A DNA stretch of 39,044 nucleotides from FEN-1297 sp964498065 (GTDB lineage Bacteria > Bacteroidota > Ignavibacteria > Ignavibacteriales > Ignavibacteriaceae). Positions 25,789 through 34,697 of this stretch are shown piece by piece (the first letter of the stretch is position 1; each line of letters begins with the position of its first letter). The stretch is from positions 1 through 39,044 of the forward strand of contig CAZCFZ010000035.1 of NCBI GenBank assembly GCA_964498065.1. The letters are read 5' to 3'. The position numbers and the translations under genes are program-made. The notes beneath the pieces were generated by a model that made no database searches, had not been told where the DNA came from, and saw nothing but the letters and a program-made list of their open reading frames with translations.

Positions 25789-27909
25789 ATGGTCGGCAAA
25801 AAAATTCTTCATTATAAAATAATAGAAAAACTCGGCGAAGGCGGTATGGGTGTGGTTTATAAAGCCGAGGATACAAAATTAAAACGTGAAGTTGCTATAA
25901 AGTTTCTGCCTCATCACATTTCAGCAAACAAAGAGGAACGTCAGAGATTTGAAATTGAAGCTCAGGCAGCGGCGGCTCTTAATCATCCGAATATTGCAAC
26001 TATATACTCTATAGAAGAGTTTAATAATGAAGCTTTTATTGTTATGGAATATATAGAAGGGAAAGAATTAAAAAATATTATAGAGACACAAAATGTTTCC
26101 TCTTTGCAATTAGATGAGGTAATTAATTATGTTACACAAATAGCTGAAGGGCTTCAGGCAGCACATAGAAAAGGAATAACCCACCGTGATATTAAAAGCA
26201 GCAATATAATGATAACGGAGACTGGTACAGTTAAGGTAATGGATTTTGGATTGGCCAAAGTAAGGGGGACAAGCCAAATTACTAAGTTCGGCACTACACT
26301 TGGAACAACAGCTTATATGTCGCCTGAGCAAACCAGGGGAGAGCATGTCGATCACAGAACAGATATTTGGTCTCTTGGAGTTATATTTTATGAAATGCTT
26401 ACAGGTAAAATGCCGTTTAAAGGAGATTTTGATCAAGCAGTAATTTACTCTATTCTAAATGAAGAACCCGAGCAGGTCAAATCAATTAATAAGGGAATTC
26501 CAATTAATTTAGATCAGATAACTGGTAAAATGCTTGCCAAGGATCTTAATAAACGTTACCAAAATATGGACGATTTCTTAAAAGAATTAAAAGATATAAA
26601 TACTCAAAAAATTCAAGACACTGATAATGATAAAACAATTGCAGTCCTTCCGTTTAATAATATTGGCTCGGATAAGGAAACTGATTATTTTGCTGAAGGT
26701 TTAGCTGAGGAATTAATTATAAATCTTTCCAAATTAAAAGAAGTAAAGGTTGTTTCAAGAACAAATTCTATTAGGTATAAAGGATCGGAAAAAGATATTA
26801 CTACTATAGGCAGAGAGCTTGGAGCCCGTTTCATAATGGAGGGAAGTGTTAGGAAATTCAGAGATGACTTAAGGATTTCAATCCAGTTGATTGATGTTTC
26901 AGTAGGGCTGCAGCTATGGGGTGAAACTTATAAAGGAAAATTAGCTGATGTTTTTGATATTCAGGAAAAAGTAGCTAAGGAAATTGTTGATGCGCTTAGG
27001 TTAAAACTAACACCGACTGAAAAGATTGTCCTGGAAAAAAGATCTACATTAAACGCCGAAGCTTTCGATTTGTATTTAAGAGCAAGAAACTTTTTGTATA
27101 AACTTTCCAGTCATAACATCCAATTTGCAATTCAATTATTTAAGAAATCAATTGAGATTGACGGACGGTATGCTTCCGGTTATGCCGGTCTAAGTGAAGC
27201 GTATGCTGTCCAATATTTCTATTTTGAAAAAAACGAAGAATTATTGGATAAATCAATTGATTCCGGATTAAGAGCTTTAATGTATGACGCTTCTTTGTCG
27301 GAAGCTTACGCTGCGCTCGCATTAGCTTATTATAATAAGAAATTAAATAATGAAGCTTTTACTGCAGGCCAGAAAGCAATAGAGCTTGACAGCAATAATT
27401 ATTCGGCTTATTGGCTGTTAGGAAGAATTTATCATGCAACTGACCGTGATAAAGAGGCTATTGAACTTTATAAAAAAGTTATCTCATTGAATCCGGATTA
27501 TTATGTTGCTTACTCAGATCTTTGTGTCAGTTACGAAAGATTGGGAAATCTTAATGAACAGAAATTAACATTAGAGAAATTAATGGATGTTTATCCGAGA
27601 TACCTTTCACAAAATCCTGATGATGCACGTGCTCATATATTTTATGCAATAGACTTAACTTTAACCGGGAAAATTGAAGAAGCCAAGGCAGAGGGTAAAA
27701 AAGCAATTCAACTTAGTCCGGATGATTCTTTGATGTCATATAACGTTGCTTGTTTGTATTCAAGATTGGGAGAAAAGACTTCCGGGATAGAATATTTGGA
27801 AAAAGCGATTAAGCAGGGGTACACAAACTTTGAATGGCTGAAGAGGGATCCTGACCTAGAAAATATTCGAAATGAAGCAGGTTTTGTGGAGTTGATGAAA
27901 GGGAAGTAA
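25789..27909 (+). CDS. Ser/Thr kinase-TolB/FlgO-like-TPR protein 2
   Basis: A complete 706-residue paralogue that starts 1 nt after the previous stop, with GAAGGG as ribosome-binding site, so the two are co-translated. The ATP-site Lys is K38 ('VAIKFLPHH'), with 'HRDIKSSNIM' and 'VMDFGLAK' intact. The activation segment is Thr-rich ('TKFGTTLGTTAYMSPEQ'), offering autophosphorylation sites. The TolB-like domain begins near residue 282 ('TIAVLPFNNIGSDKETDYFA'), and TPRs follow from about 420. There is no membrane helix. Its kinase half resembles genes 1, 5 and 6 of the array ('KLKREVAIKFLPHH'), and its TPR half ('RSTLNAEAFDLYLRAR') resembles those of genes 3 and 5. Confidence 0.92.
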   Translation: MVGKKILHYKIIEKLGEGGMGVVYKAEDTKLKREVAIKFLPHHISANKEERQRFEIEAQAAAALNHPNIATIYSIEEFNNEAFIVMEYIEGKELKNIIETQNVSSLQLDEVINYVTQIAEGLQAAHRKGITHRDIKSSNIMITETGTVKVMDFGLAKVRGTSQITKFGTTLGTTAYMSPEQTRGEHVDHRTDIWSLGVIFYEMLTGKMPFKGDFDQAVIYSILNEEPEQVKSINKGIPINLDQITGKMLAKDLNKRYQNMDDFLKELKDINTQKIQDTDNDKTIAVLPFNNIGSDKETDYFAEGLAEELIINLSKLKEVKVVSRTNSIRYKGSEKDITTIGRELGARFIMEGSVRKFRDDLRISIQLIDVSVGLQLWGETYKGKLADVFDIQEKVAKEIVDALRLKLTPTEKIVLEKRSTLNAEAFDLYLRARNFLYKLSSHNIQFAIQLFKKSIEIDGRYASGYAGLSEAYAVQYFYFEKNEELLDKSIDSGLRALMYDASLSEAYAALALAYYNKKLNNEAFTAGQKAIELDSNNYSAYWLLGRIYHATDRDKEAIELYKKVISLNPDYYVAYSDLCVSYERLGNLNEQKLTLEKLMDVYPRYLSQNPDDARAHIFYAIDLTLTGKIEEAKAEGKKAIQLSPDDSLMSYNVACLYSRLGEKTSGIEYLEKAIKQGYTNFEWLKRDPDLENIRNEAGFVELMKGK

Positions 27910-27986
27910 TATAAAATTAATCAAGTTTTTACATGAATAAATAAAAAATAATAGGGTCGATTAATAATTAATTTAGGAAATAATTA

Positions 27987-29879
27987 ATGGAAAATGTAAT
28001 CGGTAAAACAATTAGTCACTATAAAATATTAGATAAGCTTGGCGAAGGCGGAATGGGTGTTGTTTATAAAGCAGAAGATTTAAAGCTTGGGCGGACTGTT
28101 GCAATAAAATTTTTACCGACCCATCTGGCTTCTTCTGAAGAAAATAAAAACAGATTTATGAGGGAAGCAAAATCTGCAGCGGTTTTAAATCATCCGAATA
28201 TCCTTAGCATTTACGAAATTGATGAAGAAGATTCTTCTCTATTTTTAGTTATGGAATTTGTCGACGGCGAGACATTAAAAACACATATACCTAAAGTTAC
28301 AAAAGGGACAGGGTTGCCGGTTGCTCAAGCAATTGAATGGCTTGAACAAATCTCAAACGGACTAAAAACTGCACATGATATGAATATTATTCACCGTGAT
28401 ATTAAAACTGAAAATATAATGATTAACAAAGACGGCCGATTGAAAATAATGGACTTCGGTCTTGCAAAACTTAAAGACCATGCAGGTATAACAAAAGCCG
28501 GTACGTCTTTAGGAACATTGTCCTACATGGCCCCGGAACAAGCCCATGGTATGCCCGCAGATAATCGATCGGATATTTGGTCGTTGGGAGTAGTCTTTTA
28601 TGAAATTTTAACCGGAGAGCTTCCTTTTAAATCTGAACATGAAGCGGGTTTATTTTACATAATAGCAAATGAAGCACCGGCACCGCCGAATTTACTGAAT
28701 AAAAAAGTTCCACATCAGCTGGATGCCGTGGTAATGAAAATGCTGGAAAAAGAACCGGATAAAAGATTTCAAAATGTTGATGAACTACTAAAAACTTTGA
28801 GCGATGTTAAAAACGATATTCAGAATGTTGTAAGCAGCGAAAAAGAAAAAGCAATTGTCGTGTTGCCTTTTGATAACATTAGTCCNNNNNNNNNNNNNNN
28901 NNNNNNNNNNNNNNNNNNNNNNNNNNNNNNNNNNNNNNNNNNNNNNNNNNNNNNNNNNNNNNNNNNNNNNNNNNNNNNNNNNNNNACTGAAAAAGTTGTC
29001 CTGGAAAAACGTTCTACATTGAATGCTGAAGCATTCGATTTGTATTTACGGGCAAGAGATTTTCTTTATAGAATGACTAAAACCAATATCCATTTTGCAA
29101 TTCAACTTTTTCAAAGAGCAATTGAGGTTGATCCCAGATATGCATCTGCTTATGCCGGTTTAAGCGAATCTTATGCATATTTATTTCTTTACTTTGAAAG
29201 GAACAAAACTCTCCTCGACAAAGCAATTGAAGCGAGTTTAAAAGCAATGATGTACGATGCAACTCTTTCGGAAGCATATGCTGCACTGGCACTGGCTCAT
29301 TATAACGGAAATAACTTAGGAGAGGCAACTACAGCAGGAGAAAAAGCTGTTGAGCTGGATCCGAATAACTTCACAGGTATCTGGATACTCGGTAGAATTT
29401 ATCACAGCACCGACAGAGATAAAGAAGCGATAGAATTATACAAGAAAGTAATAAGTCTTAATCCTGATTTTTATTCTGCTTATCTTGATTTACGCTCAAG
29501 TTATGAAAGACTTGGAATGAAAGAAGAGTATGAGCAAACTTTGCATCAGGCTCTTGAATTATATCCTAGATATTTATCTCAGCATCCTGATGACGCTCGT
29601 GCTCATATACTTTATGCGACAGACTTGGCTCAAGTCGGCAAGTTAGATGAAGCAAAAGTTGAAAGTACGAAAGCGTTAGAACTAAGTCCTAATGATGCAC
29701 TGATGCAGTACAATGGTGCATGTTTTTATGCGCGAATGGGGGAAAGCAGACAGGCAATTGATTATCTAGGGAAAGCAATTAAAACCGGTTGGGAAAATTT
29801 TGAATGGATGAAAAGAGATACTGATCTGGATTCAATTAGGAATGAACCCGACTATATTAAATTAGTTGAGGGTAAATAA
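27987..29879 (+). CDS. Ser/Thr kinase-TolB/FlgO-like-TPR protein 3, interrupted by assembly gap
   Basis: The gene is 77 nt after protein 2, with AGGA before the ATG. The kinase half belongs to a different subtype ('KLGRTVAIKFLPTHLASSEE', 'HRDIKTENIM', 'MAPEQAHG') shared with the next gene. The frame runs into 100 Ns at 28886-28985, just after 'VVLPFDNISP', and resumes at 'TEKVVLEKRSTLNAEAF'. By comparison with protein 2 the missing segment should be about 115-117 codons (roughly 350 nt), not 33, so the displayed length is an underestimate. The TPR half resembles proteins 2 and 5 rather than its kinase-domain sister at 29931. That could be real recombination or an incorrect join across the gap. 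Confidence 0.85.
   Translation: MENVIGKTISHYKILDKLGEGGMGVVYKAEDLKLGRTVAIKFLPTHLASSEENKNRFMREAKSAAVLNHPNILSIYEIDEEDSSLFLVMEFVDGETLKTHIPKVTKGTGLPVAQAIEWLEQISNGLKTAHDMNIIHRDIKTENIMINKDGRLKIMDFGLAKLKDHAGITKAGTSLGTLSYMAPEQAHGMPADNRSDIWSLGVVFYEILTGELPFKSEHEAGLFYIIANEAPAPPNLLNKKVPHQLDAVVMKMLEKEPDKRFQNVDELLKTLSDVKNDIQNVVSSEKEKAIVVLPFDNISXXXXXXXXXXXXXXXXXXXXXXXXXXXXXXXXXXTEKVVLEKRSTLNAEAFDLYLRARDFLYRMTKTNIHFAIQLFQRAIEVDPRYASAYAGLSESYAYLFLYFERNKTLLDKAIEASLKAMMYDATLSEAYAALALAHYNGNNLGEATTAGEKAVELDPNNFTGIWILGRIYHSTDRDKEAIELYKKVISLNPDFYSAYLDLRSSYERLGMKEEYEQTLHQALELYPRYLSQHPDDARAHILYATDLAQVGKLDEAKVESTKALELSPNDALMQYNGACFYARMGESRQAIDYLGKAIKTGWENFEWMKRDTDLDSIRNEPDYIKLVEGK
28886..28985. other. Assembly gap (100 N)
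   Basis: Exactly 100 Ns, a default scaffold-gap size. It removes most of the TolB/FlgO-like domain of the surrounding gene. The frame happens to stay open across it. Confidence 0.98.
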
Positions 29880-29930
29880 AAATAATTCATATATAGAAAT
29901 GTCTTTATAAAAAAATATTAAGGTGTTAAA

Positions 29931-32069
29931 ATGGCTGACATTATTGGTAATAAAATATCACACTATAAAATTCAAAGTAAAATTGGTGAAGGCGGAATGG
30001 GTGTTGTATATAAAGCCGAAGATATGAAATTAGGGAGAACAGTTGCCATTAAATTCCTGCCAGCGCACCTTGCTTCATCAGCAGAGAACAAAACCAGATT
30101 TTTACAGGAAGCTAAAGCCGCCGCATCATTAAATCATCCTAATATTTTAAGTATCTATGAAATAGACGAACAAGACGGGTCCTTATTTATTGTGATGGAA
30201 TGTATTGAAGGGGAAACCTTAAAATCTTACATTGCTAATATTAAAACAGGTTCCGGTATACCATTCAGTAAAGCAACCGAATGGCTGATTCAGATAAGCC
30301 TTGGATTAAAAGCTGCTCATGATAAAAATATAATTCACCGTGATATAAAGAGTGAAAATATCATGATTACAAAAGATGGTCAGCTTAAAATAATGGATTT
30401 CGGTTTAGCAAAACTGCAGGGAAGTTCCGGCCTGACAAAAACGGGTACCTCTCTCGGTACACTTTCATATATGTCCCCTGAACAGGCGCAAGGTTTGGCT
30501 GCGGATAATCGTTCTGATATTTGGTCGCTTGGAGTTGTCTTCTATGAAATGCTTACCGGAGAAACTTTATTCAAAGCGGAACATGAAGCAGCATTATTAT
30601 ATTTAATTGTTAATGAAGAACCGCCTGCACCCAGTCTGCTGGACAGAAAAATTCCGAATCAAATAGATTTAATAGTTAAGAAGATGCTTTATAAAGATCC
30701 AGCACAAAGATACCAGAATGTAGATGAAGTATTGAAATCTCTTAAAGAAGTAAAAGATGAACTTGATAAAAACACTGCATCTGTAAAGCGAAAAGCAATT
30801 GCAGTGCTACCGTTTGATAATATTAGTTCCGATAAGGAAAACGAATATTTCGGCGATGGATTAACTGAAGAACTAATTGCTAATTTATCCAGACTTAAGG
30901 AGATGAGAGTAATTTCCCGAACTACTACAATGCAGTATAAAGATACTAAGAAGGATATTAAAACTATTGGAAAAGAATTAGGTGCAAGATATATAATGGA
31001 AGGTAGTGTTAGAAAATTCCATGATGATTTAAGGATAACAGCACAGTTAATCGATGTTGAAAGCGACGAACAGCTATGGGCAGAAACATATAAAGGAAAG
31101 CTTGCCGATATTTTTGATATCCAGGAAAAAGTTGCTAAGCAGATTGTAGATGCTTTAATGGTGAAATTAACACCAACAGAAAAAGTAGAATTAACAAAGC
31201 GGCCTACTTTAAATGCTGAGGCTTATGATTATAATTTACGTGCAAGGAATTATCTATACAGGCAATCAAAGAACAATATACAATTCGCAATTCAATTTTT
31301 TGAAAAAGCTATTGTTCTCGATTCACGATACGCTGAAGCATATGCCGGTATGGCTGAAGCGTATGCCATACGATATGCATACTTTGAACGAAAAGAAACA
31401 TGGCTCGATAAAGCATTAGAATTAAGCCTGAAAGCTATTATGTATGATTCTACTCTTTCAGAAGCCTATGCAGCGTTGGGCCTTTCCTATTTCTATAAAG
31501 GTACATTTGATGAAGCATTAGTTGCAGTTCAAAAAGCACTATCGCTTGATTCAAATAATTTCTTCGGTTATTGGATTTTAGGAAGAATTTATTTTACGAC
31601 AGATAGAGATGAACAAGCAATTGAACCATTTAAAAAAGTAATCGAACTTAACCCAGACTTTTATACTGCTTTAATCGACTTAAGAATGGTTTATGAAAAG
31701 TTAGGAGATAAAGATAATCTAATTAAAATCATCAACACCACGCTTGATTTCTTCCAACAATATTTAGAACAAAACCCCGATGATGGAAGAGCAAGAATAT
31801 TATTTGCGAATACTTTAGTTTTTGTTGAAAAAATAGAAGAAGCTAAAAAGGAAACAACCATTGCTTTGGAATTAAGTCCCAATGATAATGTTATGCTTTA
31901 TAATGCAGTTTGTTTGTATTCTAGGATAGACGATAAGAAACACGCAATTGATACTTTGAGAAACATTATAGCATCCGGATTTGAGCATTATGATTGGATT
32001 AAAAGAGACCCGGACCTTGAGAACATCAGGAATGACCCTGAATATATTGAATTGATGAAAGATAAATAG
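29931..32069 (+). CDS. Ser/Thr kinase-TolB/FlgO-like-TPR protein 4
   Basis: A complete 712-residue paralogue with AAGGTG before the ATG. The kinase domain is of the 'KLGRTVAIKFLPAHLASSAE' subtype with 'HRDIKSENIM' and 'MDFGLAKLQG'. A longer loop, 'YIANIKTGSGIPFSKATEWL', between the hinge and the catalytic loop accounts for the extra residues relative to the other subtype. The TolB-like domain starts near 285 ('AIAVLPFDNISSDKENEYF'), and TPRs occupy about 425-700. No transmembrane helix is seen. It is coupled to the small gene 4 nt downstream and separated from the next kinase by a terminator, so proteins 3 and 4 and the small protein may form one transcription unit. Confidence 0.92.
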   Translation: MADIIGNKISHYKIQSKIGEGGMGVVYKAEDMKLGRTVAIKFLPAHLASSAENKTRFLQEAKAAASLNHPNILSIYEIDEQDGSLFIVMECIEGETLKSYIANIKTGSGIPFSKATEWLIQISLGLKAAHDKNIIHRDIKSENIMITKDGQLKIMDFGLAKLQGSSGLTKTGTSLGTLSYMSPEQAQGLAADNRSDIWSLGVVFYEMLTGETLFKAEHEAALLYLIVNEEPPAPSLLDRKIPNQIDLIVKKMLYKDPAQRYQNVDEVLKSLKEVKDELDKNTASVKRKAIAVLPFDNISSDKENEYFGDGLTEELIANLSRLKEMRVISRTTTMQYKDTKKDIKTIGKELGARYIMEGSVRKFHDDLRITAQLIDVESDEQLWAETYKGKLADIFDIQEKVAKQIVDALMVKLTPTEKVELTKRPTLNAEAYDYNLRARNYLYRQSKNNIQFAIQFFEKAIVLDSRYAEAYAGMAEAYAIRYAYFERKETWLDKALELSLKAIMYDSTLSEAYAALGLSYFYKGTFDEALVAVQKALSLDSNNFFGYWILGRIYFTTDRDEQAIEPFKKVIELNPDFYTALIDLRMVYEKLGDKDNLIKIINTTLDFFQQYLEQNPDDGRARILFANTLVFVEKIEEAKKETTIALELSPNDNVMLYNAVCLYSRIDDKKHAIDTLRNIIASGFEHYDWIKRDPDLENIRNDPEYIELMKDK

Positions 32070-32073
32070 GAAT

Positions 32074-32412
32074 ATGAATTATGAATTGAAAAATATGGTT
32101 GAACAGGCGGACAAGCTGCATCAGGTAAGGAAAAAAGATTTGCAGCCCGGGGACGAGGTAAAATTGAGGACTAGAAATTCCATATACTCAATTAGAGTGG
32201 ATGAAGATGGCAGCTATATTGTTTCCGGCGGATGGTTTGATAAAATGGCAATGTCTCCGGTAAAAACAACCATAAACGGCTGCACCTGGGGCGGAAGTGT
32301 AATTAAAACCGATATAGTAGCAGCATGCGGATTATTCTTAGAATTTGGTAATCGTCTTTTAACTAGTACAATACAAGAAATTATATACTTTCCGAGAAGT
32401 ATTAAAAACTAA
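32074..32412 (+). CDS. Small conserved-looking protein inserted in the kinase array
   Basis: This 112-residue cytoplasmic protein has no signal or membrane segment. It begins 4 nt after the kinase stop with AGG close upstream, so it is probably translated by coupling. The sequence looks beta-rich: 'LQPGDEVKLRTRNSIYSIRV', 'YIVSGGWF', 'INGCTWGGSVIKTD' and 'LLTSTIQEI'. Similar patterns (PGD...LRTRNS.Y...GG...TSxV) occur in small uncharacterised proteins of other phyla, from memory and unverified. It is the only non-kinase gene in the array. It may be a partner or substrate of the adjacent kinase, but this rests on position alone. A terminator follows. Confidence 0.75.
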   Translation: MNYELKNMVEQADKLHQVRKKDLQPGDEVKLRTRNSIYSIRVDEDGSYIVSGGWFDKMAMSPVKTTINGCTWGGSVIKTDIVAACGLFLEFGNRLLTSTIQEIIYFPRSIKN

Positions 32413-32460
32413 TTGTTCCGCGGATAAGGGACTAAAATAATAATTATTAATAGGTATTAT

Positions 32461-32490
32461 AAAAGGTAACCTGATTCGGTTTCCTTTTTA
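32461..32490 (+). terminator. Terminator splitting the kinase array
   Basis: AAAAGGTAACC (32461-32471) pairs with GGTTTCCTTTT (32478-32488) with one T-T mismatch and a 6-nt loop, running into a T-rich tract. It separates the small protein gene from the next kinase. Confidence 0.7.
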
Positions 32491-32532
32491 TTTATTGAAC
32501 TCAAAACTCTAATTATTAATTGAGGTGGAAAT

Positions 32533-34653
32533 ATGTTAGGTGAGAATATTCTTCATTATAAGATTATGGAAAAACTGGGTGAAGGAGGAATGGGAGTAGT
32601 TTATAAAGCTGAAGACACCAAACTAAAACGTGAGGTTGCAATAAAGTTTTTGCCGCATCATGTTTTAACAAATGCGGAAGAAAAACAGCGATTCGAGATA
32701 GAAGCGCAGGCAGCAGCTGCCCTTAATCACCCTAACATTACAACAATATATTCGATCGAAGAATCAAAAGATGATATTTTCATCGTAATGGAATATATAG
32801 ATGGAATTGAATTAAAACAGAAAATCAGCAAAGAATTACTCCCTATTGATGAATCAATAAAAATTATTGAACAGATTGGAGAGGGATTAAAAGCAGCACA
32901 CAAGAAAGGGATAATCCACAGAGATATAAAAAGCAGCAACATAATGATAACCCAATCCGGCAAGATAAAAATAATGGACTTTGGATTGGCAAAAGTAAAA
33001 GGAGTATCTCACATAACAAAAATGGGAACCACACTTGGAACGACCGCATATATGTCTCCCGAACAGGCAAAGGGAGAGCATGTTGATAATAGAACTGATA
33101 TTTGGTCATTGGGTGTAATCGCTTTTGAATTATTAACTGGTAAATTGCCTCATGCAGGTGAATTCGAGCAGGCAATTATATACTCAATATTAAATGAAGA
33201 GCCGAAATCGCCGGCGTCTATAAGAAAAGATGTGCCGCTAAAGCTCGAACAAATTACTATGAAAATGCTGAGCAAAAATAAAGAATCCAGGTATCAGGAT
33301 ATCTCTGAGTTATTAAGCGACCTAAATGAATTAAAGTTTAATGGCAAGAACTCGAATAAAAATGAAGACAAAAAGACAATAGCAGTTTTGCCTTTTGAAA
33401 ATATCAGTCCGGATAAAGAGGCAGATTATTTTGCCGACGGACTTGCAGAAGAGCTTATCACTAATTTATCAAAGATAAAAGAAATTAAGCTGATCGCAAG
33501 AACCAATACAATGAGATATAAAGGAACAGATAAAGATATTAAAACTCTGGGAAGAGAATTAGGAGCTAGATATATAATGCAGGGCAGTGTCCGGAAATTT
33601 AGAGAAGACTTGAGAATTTCAGTTCAGCTGATGGACGTATCTCAGGAGAGCCAGCTGTGGGGAGAAACATTTAAAGGTAAACTTGAAGATGTATTCGACA
33701 TTCAGGAAAAAGTTTCAAAGGAAGTTACTGCAGCATTAAGAGTAAATTTATCTTTGTCCGAAAAGGTAGGTTTGACAAAACGCTCAACAATAAACGCAGA
33801 AGCTTTTGATAATTATCTTAGAGCAAGAGAATTTTTATATAGACTGACAAAAAGCAGCGTACAAATTGCAATTCAATTTTTTCAAAAAGCCATTGAAAAT
33901 GATACTCGATATGCAGCTGCCTACGCCGGATTAAGTGAAGCATATGCACATTTATATTTCTTTTTTGTAAGGAATGATGAATTACTTGATCAGGCTATAG
34001 AATCCGGAATGAAAGCCCTGATGTATGATCCTACCTTATCGGAAGCATATGCAGCGCTTTCCCTGGCATATTATAATAAAAAGTTTTATGAGGAAGCTTC
34101 AAATTCCGGTCAAAAAGCTATAGAACTTGATCCTAATAATTCTATTGCTTTCTGGATTTTAGGGAGGGTTTATCATAGTACGGATAGAGATCTGGAAGCA
34201 ATTGAATTATTTAAAAAAGTAATTTCACTTAACCCCGATTTTTATTCAGCGTATTCAGATTTGACTGCATGCTATGAAAGGTTAGGCAAAACAAAAGAAT
34301 ATAATGATATTGTAAATATTCTACTTAAGGAAGTTTATCCTCATTATATATCAAAACATCCTGATGATTCTCGTGCTCACATTTTTTATGCAAACAGCCT
34401 TGCTGAAGCTAATAAGCCTGAAGAAGCAAAACTTGAAGTCAATAAAGCGCTTGAATTAAGTCCGAATGATACTTTAATGCTTTATAATGTGGCTTGTTTA
34501 CAGTCAAGATTGGGTGATAAAAATAAAAGTCTGGAATATCTCAAAAAAGCAATTGCAAACGGTTATGCTAATTATGATTGGCTTAAAAGAGATCCGGATC
34601 TTAATAATATAAGAAGTGAACCGGAATATATTGAATTAATGAAAGACAAATAA
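32533..34653 (+). CDS. Ser/Thr kinase-TolB/FlgO-like-TPR protein 5
   Basis: A complete 706-residue paralogue with a good GAGGTGG ribosome-binding site, the first gene after the internal terminator. The kinase subtype is 'KLKREVAIKFLPHHVLTNAE', with 'HRDIKSSNIM' and 'MDFGLAKVKG'. The activation segment is nearly identical to that of the following gene ('KGVSHITKMGTTLGTTAYMS'), so the two kinase domains are recent duplicates. The TolB-like domain starts near 285 ('TIAVLPFENISPDKEADYF'). The TPR half ('RSTINAEAFDNYLRAREFLY') groups with proteins 2 and 3. The tail is 'KRDPDLNNIRSEPEYIELMK'. No membrane helix is present. Confidence 0.92.
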   Translation: MLGENILHYKIMEKLGEGGMGVVYKAEDTKLKREVAIKFLPHHVLTNAEEKQRFEIEAQAAAALNHPNITTIYSIEESKDDIFIVMEYIDGIELKQKISKELLPIDESIKIIEQIGEGLKAAHKKGIIHRDIKSSNIMITQSGKIKIMDFGLAKVKGVSHITKMGTTLGTTAYMSPEQAKGEHVDNRTDIWSLGVIAFELLTGKLPHAGEFEQAIIYSILNEEPKSPASIRKDVPLKLEQITMKMLSKNKESRYQDISELLSDLNELKFNGKNSNKNEDKKTIAVLPFENISPDKEADYFADGLAEELITNLSKIKEIKLIARTNTMRYKGTDKDIKTLGRELGARYIMQGSVRKFREDLRISVQLMDVSQESQLWGETFKGKLEDVFDIQEKVSKEVTAALRVNLSLSEKVGLTKRSTINAEAFDNYLRAREFLYRLTKSSVQIAIQFFQKAIENDTRYAAAYAGLSEAYAHLYFFFVRNDELLDQAIESGMKALMYDPTLSEAYAALSLAYYNKKFYEEASNSGQKAIELDPNNSIAFWILGRVYHSTDRDLEAIELFKKVISLNPDFYSAYSDLTACYERLGKTKEYNDIVNILLKEVYPHYISKHPDDSRAHIFYANSLAEANKPEEAKLEVNKALELSPNDTLMLYNVACLQSRLGDKNKSLEYLKKAIANGYANYDWLKRDPDLNNIRSEPEYIELMKDK

Positions 34654-34697
34654 TAAATATTTTCTAAATCATAACAGAATTTATTAAAGGGATGAAA

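Noticed and set aside
32864..33175. Minus-strand frames of up to 103 codons within the kinase genes, recurring at equivalent places in several paralogues
   Set aside because: They recur because the kinase sequences are homologous. Their composition (Cys-, Leu- and His-rich) is that of antisense shadow frames.
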